Origin: Victivallaceae bacterium
GTDB taxonomy: Bacteria > Verrucomicrobiota > Lentisphaeria > Victivallales > Victivallaceae
Reading direction: 5' to 3'
Assembly (NCBI GenBank): GCA_024405735.1
Contig: JAKSOF010000002.1
Location: forward strand, 62,001 to 126,000
DNA length: 64,000 nt
Positions 24,027 to 32,734 of the stretch are shown piece after piece (position 1 is the first letter of the stretch; each line of letters opens with the position of its first letter). Below the pieces are notes generated by a model. The model saw only the letters and a list, made by a program, of their open reading frames with translations. It had not been told where the DNA came from and searched no databases. Made by a program: the position numbers and the translations under genes.

Positions 24027-26255
24027 ATGCAGAAAAATTTTATTCCTGAATTGCTTGCTCCGGCGGGCAGTCCCGCCTGCGCGCTGGCGGCTTTTGACGC
24101 CGGAGCCGACGCCGTTTACGCGGGATTGGCGAAATTCAACGCCCGGGAGCGCGGCGAAAATTTCACGCCGGAAATGATGGGCAAAATCATTGATTACGCC
24201 CACCGCAACGGCAAAAAAGTCTATGTGACGCTCAATACGCTCGTCAAGGAAAGCGAATTGCGCGAGGTCGCCGAAACGCTCGGCCTTTTGAGCGATCTCG
24301 CTCCGGATGCGCTGCTGGTTCAGGATCTCGGCGTTTTGCGTATGGCGCGCGAGTATTTCCCGGAATTGAAACTTCACGCTTCGACCCAGATGGGATTTCA
24401 CAATTCGGCGGGATTGCGCGTCGCCGAAGCTCTCGGCGTCGAGCGCGTCGTGCTGGAGCGTCAGGTGACGATGAAGGAACTGACGATATTGCGGGCTTCG
24501 ACGAAATTGGAATTGGAGTGTTTTGTCCACGGAGCGCTCTGCTGTTCGCTTTCCGGAAGTTGTTATTTTTCCAGTTTTCTCGGCGGCGCGAGCGGAAACC
24601 GCGGCAAATGCAAACAGCCTTGCCGCCGCCGTTATTTTGCCAAAGACGGCAACGGATTTTTCTTTTCGCCGCAGGATCTTTGCGGGATCGAGTTACTTGC
24701 GCAATTCAAAAAACTGCATATCGAATCGCTCAAAATCGAGGGCAGGCTCCGGCAGAGCGACTACGTTTCTGCGGTGACGGCGGCGTACCGCAAACTGCTC
24801 GATCTGCCCGATGAGGAGATCGCGGGGCATCTCGCCGAGGCGCGCAACGAATTGAGTCACGCCTACGGACGCCGCTGGTCGCACGGTTTTTACACGGCGG
24901 AATCGGCGCGCAGTCTGATCCGGCAGGATGCTTTCGGCGCGTCCGGTTTGCGGTGCGGTACGGTGGAGAGCGTGCGTGACAACGGCTTCGGTTTCACCGC
25001 GACGAACCGCGTCGGTCTGGGCGACCGTTTGCGGGTCCAGCCGCCTACGGGCGACGATGGCGTCGCCGTGACGCTGACGAAAATTTTTGTCGAAAACCGT
25101 GCGGCGACGCGGGCGCGGCAGGGCGAACGTATTTTTGTCTGTTGCGACAAGCCCGTGGCGATGAATGGGCAAGTGTTTAAAATCGGCGAAAGCGCCGGTG
25201 ATTACACCAAACGTCTGGCGGCATTGCCGCGCCGCCGTGCGAAACTTGCCTTGAATGTACAGTTGGACGGCACGAAAATCGCCGTCCGGTGTCTGAATGC
25301 GCCGCTGAAAATGTGGGAAAAAAATTTGCCGCTTGCTCCGGCGCGCAACGCCGGATGCGGTACGGATCAGCTTGCCGGAGAATTTTCCCATTCGGACAAT
25401 CCCGATTTTGAACTCGGCAATTTGACGGCGGAGATTTCCGGCAACTGGTTTTTTCCGGCTCCGCTGTTGAAAGAAGTGCGTCGCGAATTTTGGCATTATG
25501 CCGCATCGGCGCTCAAGCCGGAACAACTGATCGGCGACACCGGGATCGCGTTGGAAAAATTCCGCCGCGATTACTTGGCGATGATTCCCGCCGCGTTGGC
25601 GGAAAAAAGCGTCGAAACCGTTGCGCTCACCTTTGACGGAGCGGAGCCCGCCAACCGCCGCGCCCGTCGCGCGATGTCGGTTTTTGAACTCAATAAACTT
25701 GCGACCGAAGCGATTTTGCCGGAATTTTGTCCGGAGGAGAAACTCGGCATATTGCGCAAGGCGATCCTCGCCGCCGTCGAACGCAAGGTGACGCGTTTCC
25801 GCATCACGTCGCTTTATGCGCTCGCGCTTTTTGACGACTGCCGCGACAAAGTGACGCTGGTTTCCTCGTTTCCGCTGCCCGCCGCCAACAGCATGGCTTT
25901 CCGGGAACTCGCCGGATTCGGCGTCGTTCAGGCGATGGCGCATATTGAATTGGAGCGTTCCGCGGTCGAGGAACTGCTTCAGCACGCGGAGATCAGCGTC
26001 GAACTTTACCGCCACGGGCGTCCGGCGCTTCTCACCAGCCGCGCGGCGATCCCCGTCAACGGATTTTTTCACGACAAACGCGGCAACGGATTTGAAGCCG
26101 TTTGCGACCGCTTCGATCATTTGACGCGCATTTATCCCAAGCAGGTGGTGTCGATCCCCCGCCTCGCCGGGACGCTCGATTTCTACGATTTGCGCCGCGC
26201 CAACTGGAAATCACCGGAAATCACCTCTTTCAATTTCGACGGAAATTGGGAGTGA
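24027..26255 (+). CDS. U32-family protein (RlhA/TrhP-like hydroxylase)
   Basis: 742 aa from the ATG at 24027; an in-frame GTG nine bases earlier overlaps the permease stop. The N-terminal 210 residues are a peptidase_U32 barrel (ELLAPAGS at 8-15) with the iron-sulphur cysteine set C172, C179, C195 and C199 (the GALCC, SGSCY and RGKCKQPC segments). The long C-terminal half fits the DUF3656-type extension. Members of this family are now known to hydroxylate RNA (E. coli RlhA on 23S rRNA C2501, TrhP on tRNA U34) rather than to be peptidases; the long form is more like RlhA. The exact substrate here is inferred only from architecture. Confidence 0.8.
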   Translation: MQKNFIPELLAPAGSPACALAAFDAGADAVYAGLAKFNARERGENFTPEMMGKIIDYAHRNGKKVYVTLNTLVKESELREVAETLGLLSDLAPDALLVQDLGVLRMAREYFPELKLHASTQMGFHNSAGLRVAEALGVERVVLERQVTMKELTILRASTKLELECFVHGALCCSLSGSCYFSSFLGGASGNRGKCKQPCRRRYFAKDGNGFFFSPQDLCGIELLAQFKKLHIESLKIEGRLRQSDYVSAVTAAYRKLLDLPDEEIAGHLAEARNELSHAYGRRWSHGFYTAESARSLIRQDAFGASGLRCGTVESVRDNGFGFTATNRVGLGDRLRVQPPTGDDGVAVTLTKIFVENRAATRARQGERIFVCCDKPVAMNGQVFKIGESAGDYTKRLAALPRRRAKLALNVQLDGTKIAVRCLNAPLKMWEKNLPLAPARNAGCGTDQLAGEFSHSDNPDFELGNLTAEISGNWFFPAPLLKEVRREFWHYAASALKPEQLIGDTGIALEKFRRDYLAMIPAALAEKSVETVALTFDGAEPANRRARRAMSVFELNKLATEAILPEFCPEEKLGILRKAILAAVERKVTRFRITSLYALALFDDCRDKVTLVSSFPLPAANSMAFRELAGFGVVQAMAHIELERSAVEELLQHAEISVELYRHGRPALLTSRAAIPVNGFFHDKRGNGFEAVCDRFDHLTRIYPKQVVSIPRLAGTLDFYDLRRANWKSPEITSFNFDGNWE

Positions 26256-26256
26256 T

Positions 26257-26285
26257 TTGCAAAAACGCATATGTGGTGTTATATT
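26257..26285 (+). promoter_or_regulatory. Candidate promoter of rpsU
   Basis: TTGCAA and TATATT are separated by 17 bases; it gives a leader of about 40 bases. The -35 box begins two bases after the U32 stop codon. Confidence 0.65.
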
Positions 26286-26331
26286 AAGTGATACACGATA
26301 AGGAAAATCACGACGAAAGGGGGTGAAAAAC

Positions 26332-26499
26332 ATGGAGACCGAAGTTCGCGTCAAGAAAGGCGAGCTGATCGACCGCGCGTTGCGCCGGCTCAAGAAAAAG
26401 CTCGACAAGGAAGGCACCCTCAAGGAACTGCGCAATCGCCGGCACTATGAAAAGCCCAGCGAAATCAAGCGTCGCGAGGCGAAACAGCATCGCCACTAA
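26332..26499 (+). CDS. rpsU: 30S ribosomal protein S21
   Basis: 55 aa, too short for many gene finders. The sequence has the S21 hallmarks: [19 protein letters not shown] near the start, [18 protein letters not shown] and a basic tail ending in RH. S21 helps initiate translation and contacts the anti-Shine-Dalgarno region of 16S rRNA. The ATG at 26332 follows an extended AAAGGGGGTG site, and the gene has its own promoter. It is monocistronic: the terminator of repeat copy 2 begins 20 bases after the stop. Confidence 0.95.
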   Translation: METEVRVKKGELIDRALRRLKKKLDKEGTLKELRNRRHYEKPSEIKRREAKQHRH

Positions 26500-26518
26500 G
26501 GATGGGATCCTTCTAAAA

Positions 26519-26816
26519 TGGGCTGTCGCAAACCTTTCGGAGGCAAAGCGACAGTCCTTTTTTTATCGGCACACTCCGGCGCGTCGGGAGTACGAGGGGC
26601 TGATTTCGCCCCTCGTAACACCCTCAACCAGCCAGAGGCTGGATTTTGTACCTGCCGCAGATATTTGCGGATGATCGTTTTGCCCGCGCTCGGAACGGCT
26701 GTCTCCGCAAATCTCAGCGGTCGTCTATATTTGTTACTGCAAACTGATCTGCGCCCCACGCGGGCTAATGCTCCGCTTTACGCTCCGCCCGCCCGACTGT
26801 CCGATGTGCGATACGC
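26519..26816 (+). repeat. Dispersed structured repeat, copy 2
   Basis: Second member of the repeat family. Same order of parts as at 321: terminator hairpin with T-tract (26520-26564), the perfect 9-bp hairpin with loop TGATTTC (26592-26616), the CCAGCC/GGCTGG hairpin with loop AGA, and the imperfect inverted repeat based on GATATTTGCGGATGATCG. This copy lacks the block ending in GCTACGCCGTGACAA that copies 1 and 3 share. It sits immediately after rpsU and provides that gene's terminator. Fainter similarity with the tail of copy 1 continues to about 26900. Confidence 0.85.
26520..26564 (+). terminator. Intrinsic terminator of rpsU, head of repeat copy 2
   Basis: A 10-bp stem with one G-T pair (26520-26529 with 26548-26557; GGGCTGTCGC arm) is followed by seven T residues. 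Base changes relative to copy 1 (TTGC to TCGC, matched by GCGA in the other arm) keep the pairing. Confidence 0.88.
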
Positions 26817-27030
26817 ACTATGCCGCAATTTGCCTCGTTCTGCCGGACGAAATGAAATCAGAAACGGATGACAACGTAATTGTACTCTTCTGCCGTGTGC
26901 ATTGCCATTTGCGTTTTGCTTCCGGTTTCGCAAAATTGCCTTATCTCACAAAATCCGTAAATTTCGCGGCGTGCCCGCGGCGGGGACGGGCGCTGAAATT
27001 AAAAAAACGCCATTTTATTTCATAAACGGC
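26817..27030. other. Gene-free tail of repeat copy 2
   Basis: No supportable gene or further structure beyond the residual similarity to copy 1 up to about 26900. The stretch ends at the promoter of the next gene. Confidence 0.5.
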
Positions 27031-27058
27031 TTGCATTTTTGCCGAAAGTAGTTATATT
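27031..27058 (+). promoter_or_regulatory. Candidate promoter of the TIGR04073-like gene
   Basis: TTGCAT and TATATT are separated by 16 bases, 45 bases before the ATG. Confidence 0.6.
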
Positions 27059-27103
27059 TGAAAAGTGTAACAGTGGAAAACCTATATTTAGAGGTAGTCG
27101 CAA

Positions 27104-27535
27104 ATGAAATTCAGTAAATTGTTCTTCGCTTGTTCTGTTTTGGCGGTTCTCTGCTTCGGTACGGCGCGTCTTTCCGCGGCGGATAAGCCGTGGGTCGTCT
27201 ATCCGATCGAGAAACTCAGCCGCGGTGTTGCCAACGTCGCTTTCGGCGTGTTGGAAATTCCGATGAAATGGCACGATGTCACGACCGAAATGGGCGGCAT
27301 CGCCGGACTTACTTACGGTTCGATCAAAGGCGTTTTCTGGTTTATCGCCCGCGAAGTGGTCGGCGTGATCGACGTTGCGACTTTCCTTTTCCCGTTGCCG
27401 GGATGCCCCAATGATCCGAATGGCTACGGGTGGGGTTACGGTCCGATCATGACGCCCGCCTGGGTCGTCGACGTGGAGCATGACTGGAATAACTTCATCT
27501 ACGATGAAAGCACGATGGCGAGTCCGACTTATTGA
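27104..27535 (+). CDS. Exosortase system-associated protein, TIGR04073-like
   Basis: 143 aa with a signal peptide (cleavage near LSAAD, residue 26). The mature part begins with a KLSRGVANVAFGVLEIP motif, then a glycine-rich segment (MGGIAGLTYGSIKG) and an aromatic and proline-rich C-terminus. The KLxRGxxN-x-GxLEIP pattern is what I know from TIGR04073, small periplasmic proteins of bacteria with exosortase/PEP-CTERM sorting. The family's function is unknown, and no exosortase gene lies in the window. It has its own promoter and is closed by the terminator at 27570, so it is monocistronic. Confidence 0.7.
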   Translation: MKFSKLFFACSVLAVLCFGTARLSAADKPWVVYPIEKLSRGVANVAFGVLEIPMKWHDVTTEMGGIAGLTYGSIKGVFWFIAREVVGVIDVATFLFPLPGCPNDPNGYGWGYGPIMTPAWVVDVEHDWNNFIYDESTMASPTY

Positions 27536-27569
27536 TTTCGGGCTTTTACCGATTGTCAGCAACTGGATA

Positions 27570-27599
27570 CGCCGGAAAGTGATTTCCGGCGTTTTTTTT
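27570..27599 (+). terminator. Intrinsic terminator after the TIGR04073-like gene
   Basis: A perfect 9-bp stem (CGCCGGAAA and its complement) with a GTGA tetraloop is followed by eight T residues. It ends only 14 bases before the next start codon, and I see no promoter for that gene, so its expression may depend on read-through. Confidence 0.93.
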
Positions 27600-27613
27600 A
27601 ACGGGGAAAAACG

Positions 27614-29176
27614 ATGAAATTGCGCCGATGGTCAAGAGGTGTCGCGTGGATGACCGCCGCTTTTATGGCGGGAAGCGTTGCGTTGCTGATCTTTTATTTC
27701 AGCGGACATACCATTTTCGCGGCGTGGGAAAATCTGCTTGCCGGAAAATTGTCGTGGCGCGATGCGCTGCCGGTTTTATTGATCCCCGCAACGATTTTTC
27801 TTCTGATCGCCGTGTCTGCCGTCAATATCGTCCTCGGGATTTGTTTTAACCGCAAAGTGATGCGCCCGCTGGAAAAAGCCGTCGCTTTTGCGGAAGCGCT
27901 GTCGCGCAATGAAACTCCGGAAATGCTGATGCCGGGAAACGACAGCGACGAGGATGTCGCCGCGTTGCAGATCTCGCTCAATGTTTTGCGCGACCGGCAG
28001 CAGAATCAACTGGTGCGTAACCGGCAAATTGCGGCGCGCACCGCAAAAGCGGGTCGTGAACGCGACCGTTTCGAGTCGCTGAAACGCCGGGCATTTGACG
28101 CCATTTTGCCGGAAGCGCGGCGCGCGCTCGGCATTCTCAAAGGGCAATTGCTGATCCAGTTGAAGGAAATGGAGCGGAGCGCCGATCCGGAGAAGAAATA
28201 CTACCGCGACCTTTTGCTCAAATCCATCCGCCGTCAGAGCGCGCTTGCGCGCGATATGGAGGCGGCGGTCGATGTCAACCGCCTGGACTGGAAACGGTGG
28301 AACGATCCCGTGCCCGGACGCTTTGATACGGCGGATTTCCTTTACGATCTTTTGGAAAGCGCCCGGGTGATCGCCCGGACGCGCGAAGTGTTGCTTGTCA
28401 GCGAACTTTCTTCGGATATTCCCGGACGGCTTTATGCCGACCGCGAACTTCTGGCGTATTTGCTGAATGTACTGTTGCGCGCGGCGTGCCGGATGGCGGC
28501 ACCGTCAAGCGAGATCGTTTTCCGGGGAGCCCGCGACGAGCGGGGGGAGATCCGCTTTGAACTTCAGTTGTCATTGCGCGAAAATTTCCCGCAGAAAACG
28601 GTGGAAGCCGATCCCGAAGCGAGCGCCTTTGACATCGCTTTGGAGATCGTCCGTCAGACGGCAAGCGTCGTCGGATGCGAAATCGCAGTCGAAATGCAGT
28701 CGGGGAAAGCCTGTTTCCGGCTTTCCCTGCCCGCCGGAGCATCCATTTACGACCGCGCCGGGATTACCGCGCTGCCCTCGATGCCGCTTTTTTCGCACGC
28801 TCCGGATGAGGTGGACGACCGGACGCTTGAGGTCGTGCTTTTGGACGACGAGCCGGACGGCGCGGAGATCCTCGTCCGGATGATGCAGAGCTATCATCTG
28901 AATTTGACCAATGTCCGCACCGAAGCGGAACTGCAGGAAAAGTTGCGGAAAAAAAGTTTCGATGCCGTGATCGTCACATCGCCTTTTGCCGATCGCGCTC
29001 CGGGCGCATTGCTGGCAGATATCCGCAGTGTGCAGACGCTTCCCGTCGTATTGATCTCGCCCGCATTTCCGGATGACGACGACCGTAAACTTGATTTTTC
29101 CGGACGGACGGCTTATCTGACGATGCCGCTCAATTACGAATTGCTCAATGAAGTGATCCGCCGGATGTGCCGCTGA
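27614..29176 (+). CDS. Pseudo-histidine kinase with degenerate receiver domain
   Basis: 520 aa. Two membrane spans (about 11-31 and 55-77) and a HAMP-like linker precede a helical region that occupies the place of the dimerisation/phosphotransfer domain but has no histidine in an H-box context. The following ATPase-like region lacks recognisable D-x-G-x-G boxes. The C-terminal ~115 residues are receiver-like: the acidic pair D411/D412 is present, but the phospho-acceptor position is T455 (in VIVTSP) and the conserved lysine before proline is methionine (TMPLN). So both catalytic halves appear dead, suggesting a scaffold or ligand sensor. It is followed after 12 bases by a bPBP-like protein and a SEDS protein, pointing to control of cell-wall synthesis. 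Confidence 0.7.
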   Translation: MKLRRWSRGVAWMTAAFMAGSVALLIFYFSGHTIFAAWENLLAGKLSWRDALPVLLIPATIFLLIAVSAVNIVLGICFNRKVMRPLEKAVAFAEALSRNETPEMLMPGNDSDEDVAALQISLNVLRDRQQNQLVRNRQIAARTAKAGRERDRFESLKRRAFDAILPEARRALGILKGQLLIQLKEMERSADPEKKYYRDLLLKSIRRQSALARDMEAAVDVNRLDWKRWNDPVPGRFDTADFLYDLLESARVIARTREVLLVSELSSDIPGRLYADRELLAYLLNVLLRAACRMAAPSSEIVFRGARDERGEIRFELQLSLRENFPQKTVEADPEASAFDIALEIVRQTASVVGCEIAVEMQSGKACFRLSLPAGASIYDRAGITALPSMPLFSHAPDEVDDRTLEVVLLDDEPDGAEILVRMMQSYHLNLTNVRTEAELQEKLRKKSFDAVIVTSPFADRAPGALLADIRSVQTLPVVLISPAFPDDDDRKLDFSGRTAYLTMPLNYELLNEVIRRMCR

Positions 29177-29188
29177 CAAGGGGAAACG

Positions 29189-29800
29189 ATGAGATTGCTG
29201 ATCCGGCGCGTTCTGCTTTGGGGAGTATTGTTTGTCTGGGCGGTCGTTGCGCTTTGCCGTGCCGCTTATCTTGCGGGGCCCGCCCGCGCCGGACACATGC
29301 GGCAGGCCGATATTCTGGCGGGGCGCGAAGGGGTGATCCCCGCGATCCGCGGTCGTCTGCTTGACCGCAACAGCGTCCCGGTCGCGTGGGATGAGGCGCA
29401 TTTTGAATTGCTGGCGACTCCGGGATGGGATCCGGGATGCGCGCAGGAGATCGCCACGATTTTGCAGCGCCCCGTCGAAGTCGACGAATCGCGGATCATC
29501 GCCCACCGGCTGACGCCGGAAGAAGTCGTCAAACTGGAAGAATTGGAACGCGCGGGATTTCCTGTCCGCATCCGTTATCGTTGTGAGCGCATCGTCGCCG
29601 TTTCCGCCGACAAACGCAATTTTATCATCCAGCTGGAAGCGAAATACGACGACATTCTGCACGGCAGGGACGGGCGTTACCGCGTGTTGCTCGACCGTTA
29701 TCAGAGCGATATTCCGGAAAGCTGGCAATTATTGGAAGCGCCGGAAAACGGGGGCGACGTGGTGCTTGATATTTCGCTTGAGGAGATCGAAGCCAGATGA
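29189..29800 (+). CDS. Class B PBP-like protein reduced to the pedestal (dimerisation) domain
   Basis: 203 aa. A single N-terminal span (about 6-27) is followed by the class B PBP pedestal start (IPAIRGRLLDRNSVPVAW, 50-67), a helical insert (LTPEEVVKLEELERAGF) and the closing strand set (YRVLLDRYQSDIPESWQLLEAPENGGDVVLDISL). In FtsI or PBP2 the transpeptidase domain with SxxK, SxN and KTG motifs would begin exactly here, but the ORF ends after EIEAR. The SEDS gene starts four bases before its stop, so this is not a sequencing frameshift of a longer protein: no transpeptidase codons remain. It may activate the SEDS glycosyltransferase without crosslinking. Confidence 0.75.
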   Translation: MRLLIRRVLLWGVLFVWAVVALCRAAYLAGPARAGHMRQADILAGREGVIPAIRGRLLDRNSVPVAWDEAHFELLATPGWDPGCAQEIATILQRPVEVDESRIIAHRLTPEEVVKLEELERAGFPVRIRYRCERIVAVSADKRNFIIQLEAKYDDILHGRDGRYRVLLDRYQSDIPESWQLLEAPENGGDVVLDISLEEIEAR

Positions 29801-30897
29801 AAAAGGAAACGCATCATCTTTTTTCCTGCGAAACGATCATTATCATCGTCGCTTTTTTGCTCTCGTTGAGCGGTCTTTTGACGATTTTGAGCGGTTCCGG
29901 CACCTGGAGTTCTCCGATGGAGCCGGTCATCCGTCAATTGGTGCATCTCGGTGTCGCGCTGATCTTTCTCGCCATTGCGCATTATTTGCCGTTTCCGCTG
30001 TTGGGCGGAGCGCGGATCGTCTGGTTTTCGACCGGGTGTTTCTGGCTCTTTCTCGCGTTGCTCGGCGTTTTCGGCAGCCGCATCAACGGGATGCAGGGAT
30101 GGTACCGTTTCGGGATGTTGAGTTTACAGCCCGCCGAGATCGCCAAGGGGGCGTACCTCGCGGCGCTTTGTGCGGCGTTGACGCAGGAAAATCCCCGCCG
30201 GAGGTTGCCGCTCGCGCTTTTGGTCGCCGTCGTGTGGGTGACGCCGATCATTCTGCAACCGGATTTTACGACGGCATTGATTTATGCCGCGATTTTCTGG
30301 ATGCTCCTTTTTCTCGCGGGCGGCAAGGTCGTCAGTATGCTGCTTTTGCTGGCGACCGTTTGCGCCGCCGGAAGTTTTTACGTTTTCAGCCGACCCTACG
30401 CCTGGCGGCGGATCGTCGGATTTTTTGCCGACGGCACGGCGGGTGCGCACTGGCACGTGATGCAATTTGAGTTGACCGTCAGCCGGGGCGGATGGTTCGG
30501 TTCGCGGCTCGGCAAGGCGGTGTGGAGCAACGCCTATTTGCCGTTGGCGTACAACGATTCCGCCTATGCGACGCTCTCGGAAACGCTCGGTTTTGCCGGA
30601 AGTTGCGTCATCTGGATTTTCGTCATCGTTCTGATCGTGCAGTTTTTGAAACTTGCGTCGCGCCGGAATCTTGCTCCGGTCAGCCGGCTCTACATCGAGG
30701 GAACGGCGCTTTGGATCGCGCTGCAATGGCTGATCCACGTCAGCGTCAATCTCGCCTTGCTGCCGCCGACCGGACTGACTTTGCCTTTCATCAGTTACGG
30801 CGGAAGTTCGCTTGTCGGATTTTTCCTGATGACCGGCTGGAGCCTTGCCGCCGCCCGCGAAACGGAAGAATTTTCCGCGCAGGTTTTGCGCGATTGA
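29797..30897 (+). CDS. SEDS-family peptidoglycan glycosyltransferase (FtsW/RodA)
   Basis: 366 aa with about ten membrane spans. Family motifs: GWYRFG and LQPAEIAK early, LQPDFTTALIY in the centre, an acidic residue in the extracellular loop YNDSAYATLSETLGFAG that matches the catalytic aspartate region, and the C-terminal signature TGLTLPFISYGGSS. SEDS proteins polymerise lipid II into glycan strands together with a class B PBP. Here the ATG overlaps the stop of the pedestal-only PBP gene by four bases, so the two are translationally coupled and very likely form a complex. RodA and FtsW cannot be told apart by eye. Confidence 0.87.
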   Translation: MKKETHHLFSCETIIIIVAFLLSLSGLLTILSGSGTWSSPMEPVIRQLVHLGVALIFLAIAHYLPFPLLGGARIVWFSTGCFWLFLALLGVFGSRINGMQGWYRFGMLSLQPAEIAKGAYLAALCAALTQENPRRRLPLALLVAVVWVTPIILQPDFTTALIYAAIFWMLLFLAGGKVVSMLLLLATVCAAGSFYVFSRPYAWRRIVGFFADGTAGAHWHVMQFELTVSRGGWFGSRLGKAVWSNAYLPLAYNDSAYATLSETLGFAGSCVIWIFVIVLIVQFLKLASRRNLAPVSRLYIEGTALWIALQWLIHVSVNLALLPPTGLTLPFISYGGSSLVGFFLMTGWSLAAARETEEFSAQVLRD

Positions 30898-30929
30898 AAC
30901 AAAAAATATTTTAACGGAAAGTGAAATCG

Positions 30930-31388
30930 ATGGATCACGTTGAAAAGGCGCGCTCGCTCTTTCTCTCCGGCGCCAACTGCGCGCAGGCAGTCGCCGGCGC
31001 GTTTGCCGATCTTTGCCGGATGGAGGAGGAAAAACTCTTTCAGCTCAGTTGCGGTTTCGGCGGCGGTGTCGGCAGAATGCGCGAAATCTGCGGCGCCGTT
31101 TCCGGAATGACGCTTGTTGCCGACATCCTCTATGCTTCGGGAAGCATCGGCAAGGGCGACAAGGATGCCCAGTACGCGCGGATCCGGGAACTCGCGGAGC
31201 GTTTTCGTCGGGAGACCGGCTCCATCGTCTGCCGGGAATTGCTCGGTCTGGAAAAGGCGCGGGAGGAATCCCCCGTTTCCGCGGAAAGGACTCCGGAATA
31301 CTATAAAAAACGCCCCTGTGTCGAGATGGTCGCACTTGCCGCATCGATCCTCGAAGAATACATCGCGCAGAATCCTCCGGCGCTTTGA
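30930..31388 (+). CDS. C_GCAxxG_C_C family protein
   Basis: 152 aa from the ATG at 30930 (an in-frame GTG at 30921 is an alternative). The cysteine pattern is the family signature: NCAQAV (C17), LSCGFGGGVG, EICGAVSG, then isolated cysteines towards the C-terminus (IVCRELLG, RPCVEM). These small cytosolic proteins are presumed to bind a metal or redox cofactor; their function is not established. The gene follows the SEDS gene after 32 bases and could share its message. It is closed by the CNNM gene's promoter region. Confidence 0.8.
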   Translation: MDHVEKARSLFLSGANCAQAVAGAFADLCRMEEEKLFQLSCGFGGGVGRMREICGAVSGMTLVADILYASGSIGKGDKDAQYARIRELAERFRRETGSIVCRELLGLEKAREESPVSAERTPEYYKKRPCVEMVALAASILEEYIAQNPPAL

Positions 31389-31401
31389 CAAATCATTCTG
31401 C

Positions 31402-31430
31402 TTGTAAATCAAAGAGTTTCGTGATATATT
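31402..31430 (+). promoter_or_regulatory. Candidate promoter of the CNNM-family gene
   Basis: TTGTAA and TATATT are separated by 17 bases, 38 bases before the ATG at 31469; AGGAG lies in the leader. Confidence 0.6.
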
Positions 31431-31468
31431 AGAAAGAAAGATTTTTACAGGAGAAAAACTTTTTTCAA

Positions 31469-32713
31469 ATGGCATCCGGTTTATCGTTCACGATTTTTCT
31501 GATGCTGGCGTTGCTTGCGGCGTCGGCTTTTTTTTCCGCCGCGGAAACGGCGTTTTCCTGCCTGAATAAAACGCGCTTCAAAACTTATGCCGAAAAAGGC
31601 GACCGTTCCGCGCAGCGGGTCTGCCGCCTTGCCGACCGTTACGATTCGTTGCTTTCGACGATTTTGATCGGCAACAACATCGTCAACATCGCGCTCGCTT
31701 CGACCGGGACGTTGCTTTTTGTTCAGCTTTTCGGGGCGTACGGTGCGACGGTCGCCGTCGTCGTGGTGACGGCGGTGGTGCTGATTTTCGGCGAGATCAC
31801 ACCGAAGTGCATCGCAAAGGACTGCTCCGAGCGTTTTACGCGCGTTTCGGCGCCTTTTTTGCAGTTGCTGATGTGGATCTTTGCGCCGCTTGCCTCGCTT
31901 TTTGCCGTCTGGAAAAAACTGCTCGTCAAGATGCTTCCGATCAGCGAGGAGGAACCGGTTTCGCCGGAGGAACTTCTGATGTTCGTCGACGAAGTTCAGC
32001 AGGATGGCGGCATCAACAAAAACGAAGGCGAACTTTTGCGCAACGCGATCGAATTTTCCGAACGCGACGCCAAGGACATCGCGACTCCCCGCGTGAAACT
32101 CGGCGCGGTTTCCCGCGACAGCAGTAAAGAGGATATTGCCCGCGTCTTTTCCGAAACGAAATTTTCCCGGTTGCTGGTTTATGAGGAAAACATCGACCAT
32201 ATCGTCGGCGTCATCCACCTTAAAAATTTCTATGCCGGCACCGGCGTGACCAGCCGTCCGCTCGACGAGATCATTTCCCCGACCGTTTTCGTGCCGACGG
32301 GTGAAAAAATCAGTTCCATTTTGCGCAAACTTCAGCAGAAACAGGCGCAAGTCGCCGTCGTCCTCGACGAATTCGGCGGCACCTACGGCATCATCACGAT
32401 GGAGGACGTCCTGGAGGAACTCGTCGGCGAGATATGGGACGAATTGGACAACGTCGTCGAACCTTTCCGCCGCATCGCCGACGATGTCGTGCGCGTCGAC
32501 GCCGCCGTGGAATTGAGCGATTTCTGCGATTATTTCGATCTTGCCATCGATTCCGAAATGGTCACGGTCAACGGCTGGGTGACCGATCAGTTGAACGGCT
32601 TGCCGAAAAAAGGCGACCGCTTCACTTACGGCAAATACGAGATCACCGTTCTGGCGACGGATCGCCGCTGTGTTTCCTGGATCGAGGTCAAAACGCTTCC
32701 CGATGAAGCGTAG
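31469..32713 (+). CDS. CNNM/CBS-domain membrane protein (hemolysin C/CorC family)
   Basis: 414 aa. The N-terminal CNNM (DUF21) domain has four hydrophobic segments, beginning with the family signature FFSAAETAFSCLNKTRF and including LIGNNIVNIALAS and FGEITPKCIAKD. A CBS pair (about 205-325, with VKLGAVSRD and VAVVLDEFGGTYGIITMEDVLEELVGEI) and a C-terminal CorC_HlyC domain (about 340-410) follow. Family members are linked to magnesium or sodium-coupled magnesium export. Its own promoter is present; the radical SAM gene follows after 21 bases, likely in the same message. Confidence 0.9.
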   Translation: MASGLSFTIFLMLALLAASAFFSAAETAFSCLNKTRFKTYAEKGDRSAQRVCRLADRYDSLLSTILIGNNIVNIALASTGTLLFVQLFGAYGATVAVVVVTAVVLIFGEITPKCIAKDCSERFTRVSAPFLQLLMWIFAPLASLFAVWKKLLVKMLPISEEEPVSPEELLMFVDEVQQDGGINKNEGELLRNAIEFSERDAKDIATPRVKLGAVSRDSSKEDIARVFSETKFSRLLVYEENIDHIVGVIHLKNFYAGTGVTSRPLDEIISPTVFVPTGEKISSILRKLQQKQAQVAVVLDEFGGTYGIITMEDVLEELVGEIWDELDNVVEPFRRIADDVVRVDAAVELSDFCDYFDLAIDSEMVTVNGWVTDQLNGLPKKGDRFTYGKYEITVLATDRRCVSWIEVKTLPDEA

Positions 32714-32734
32714 TTCCGGTTATGGTACGGTGAA

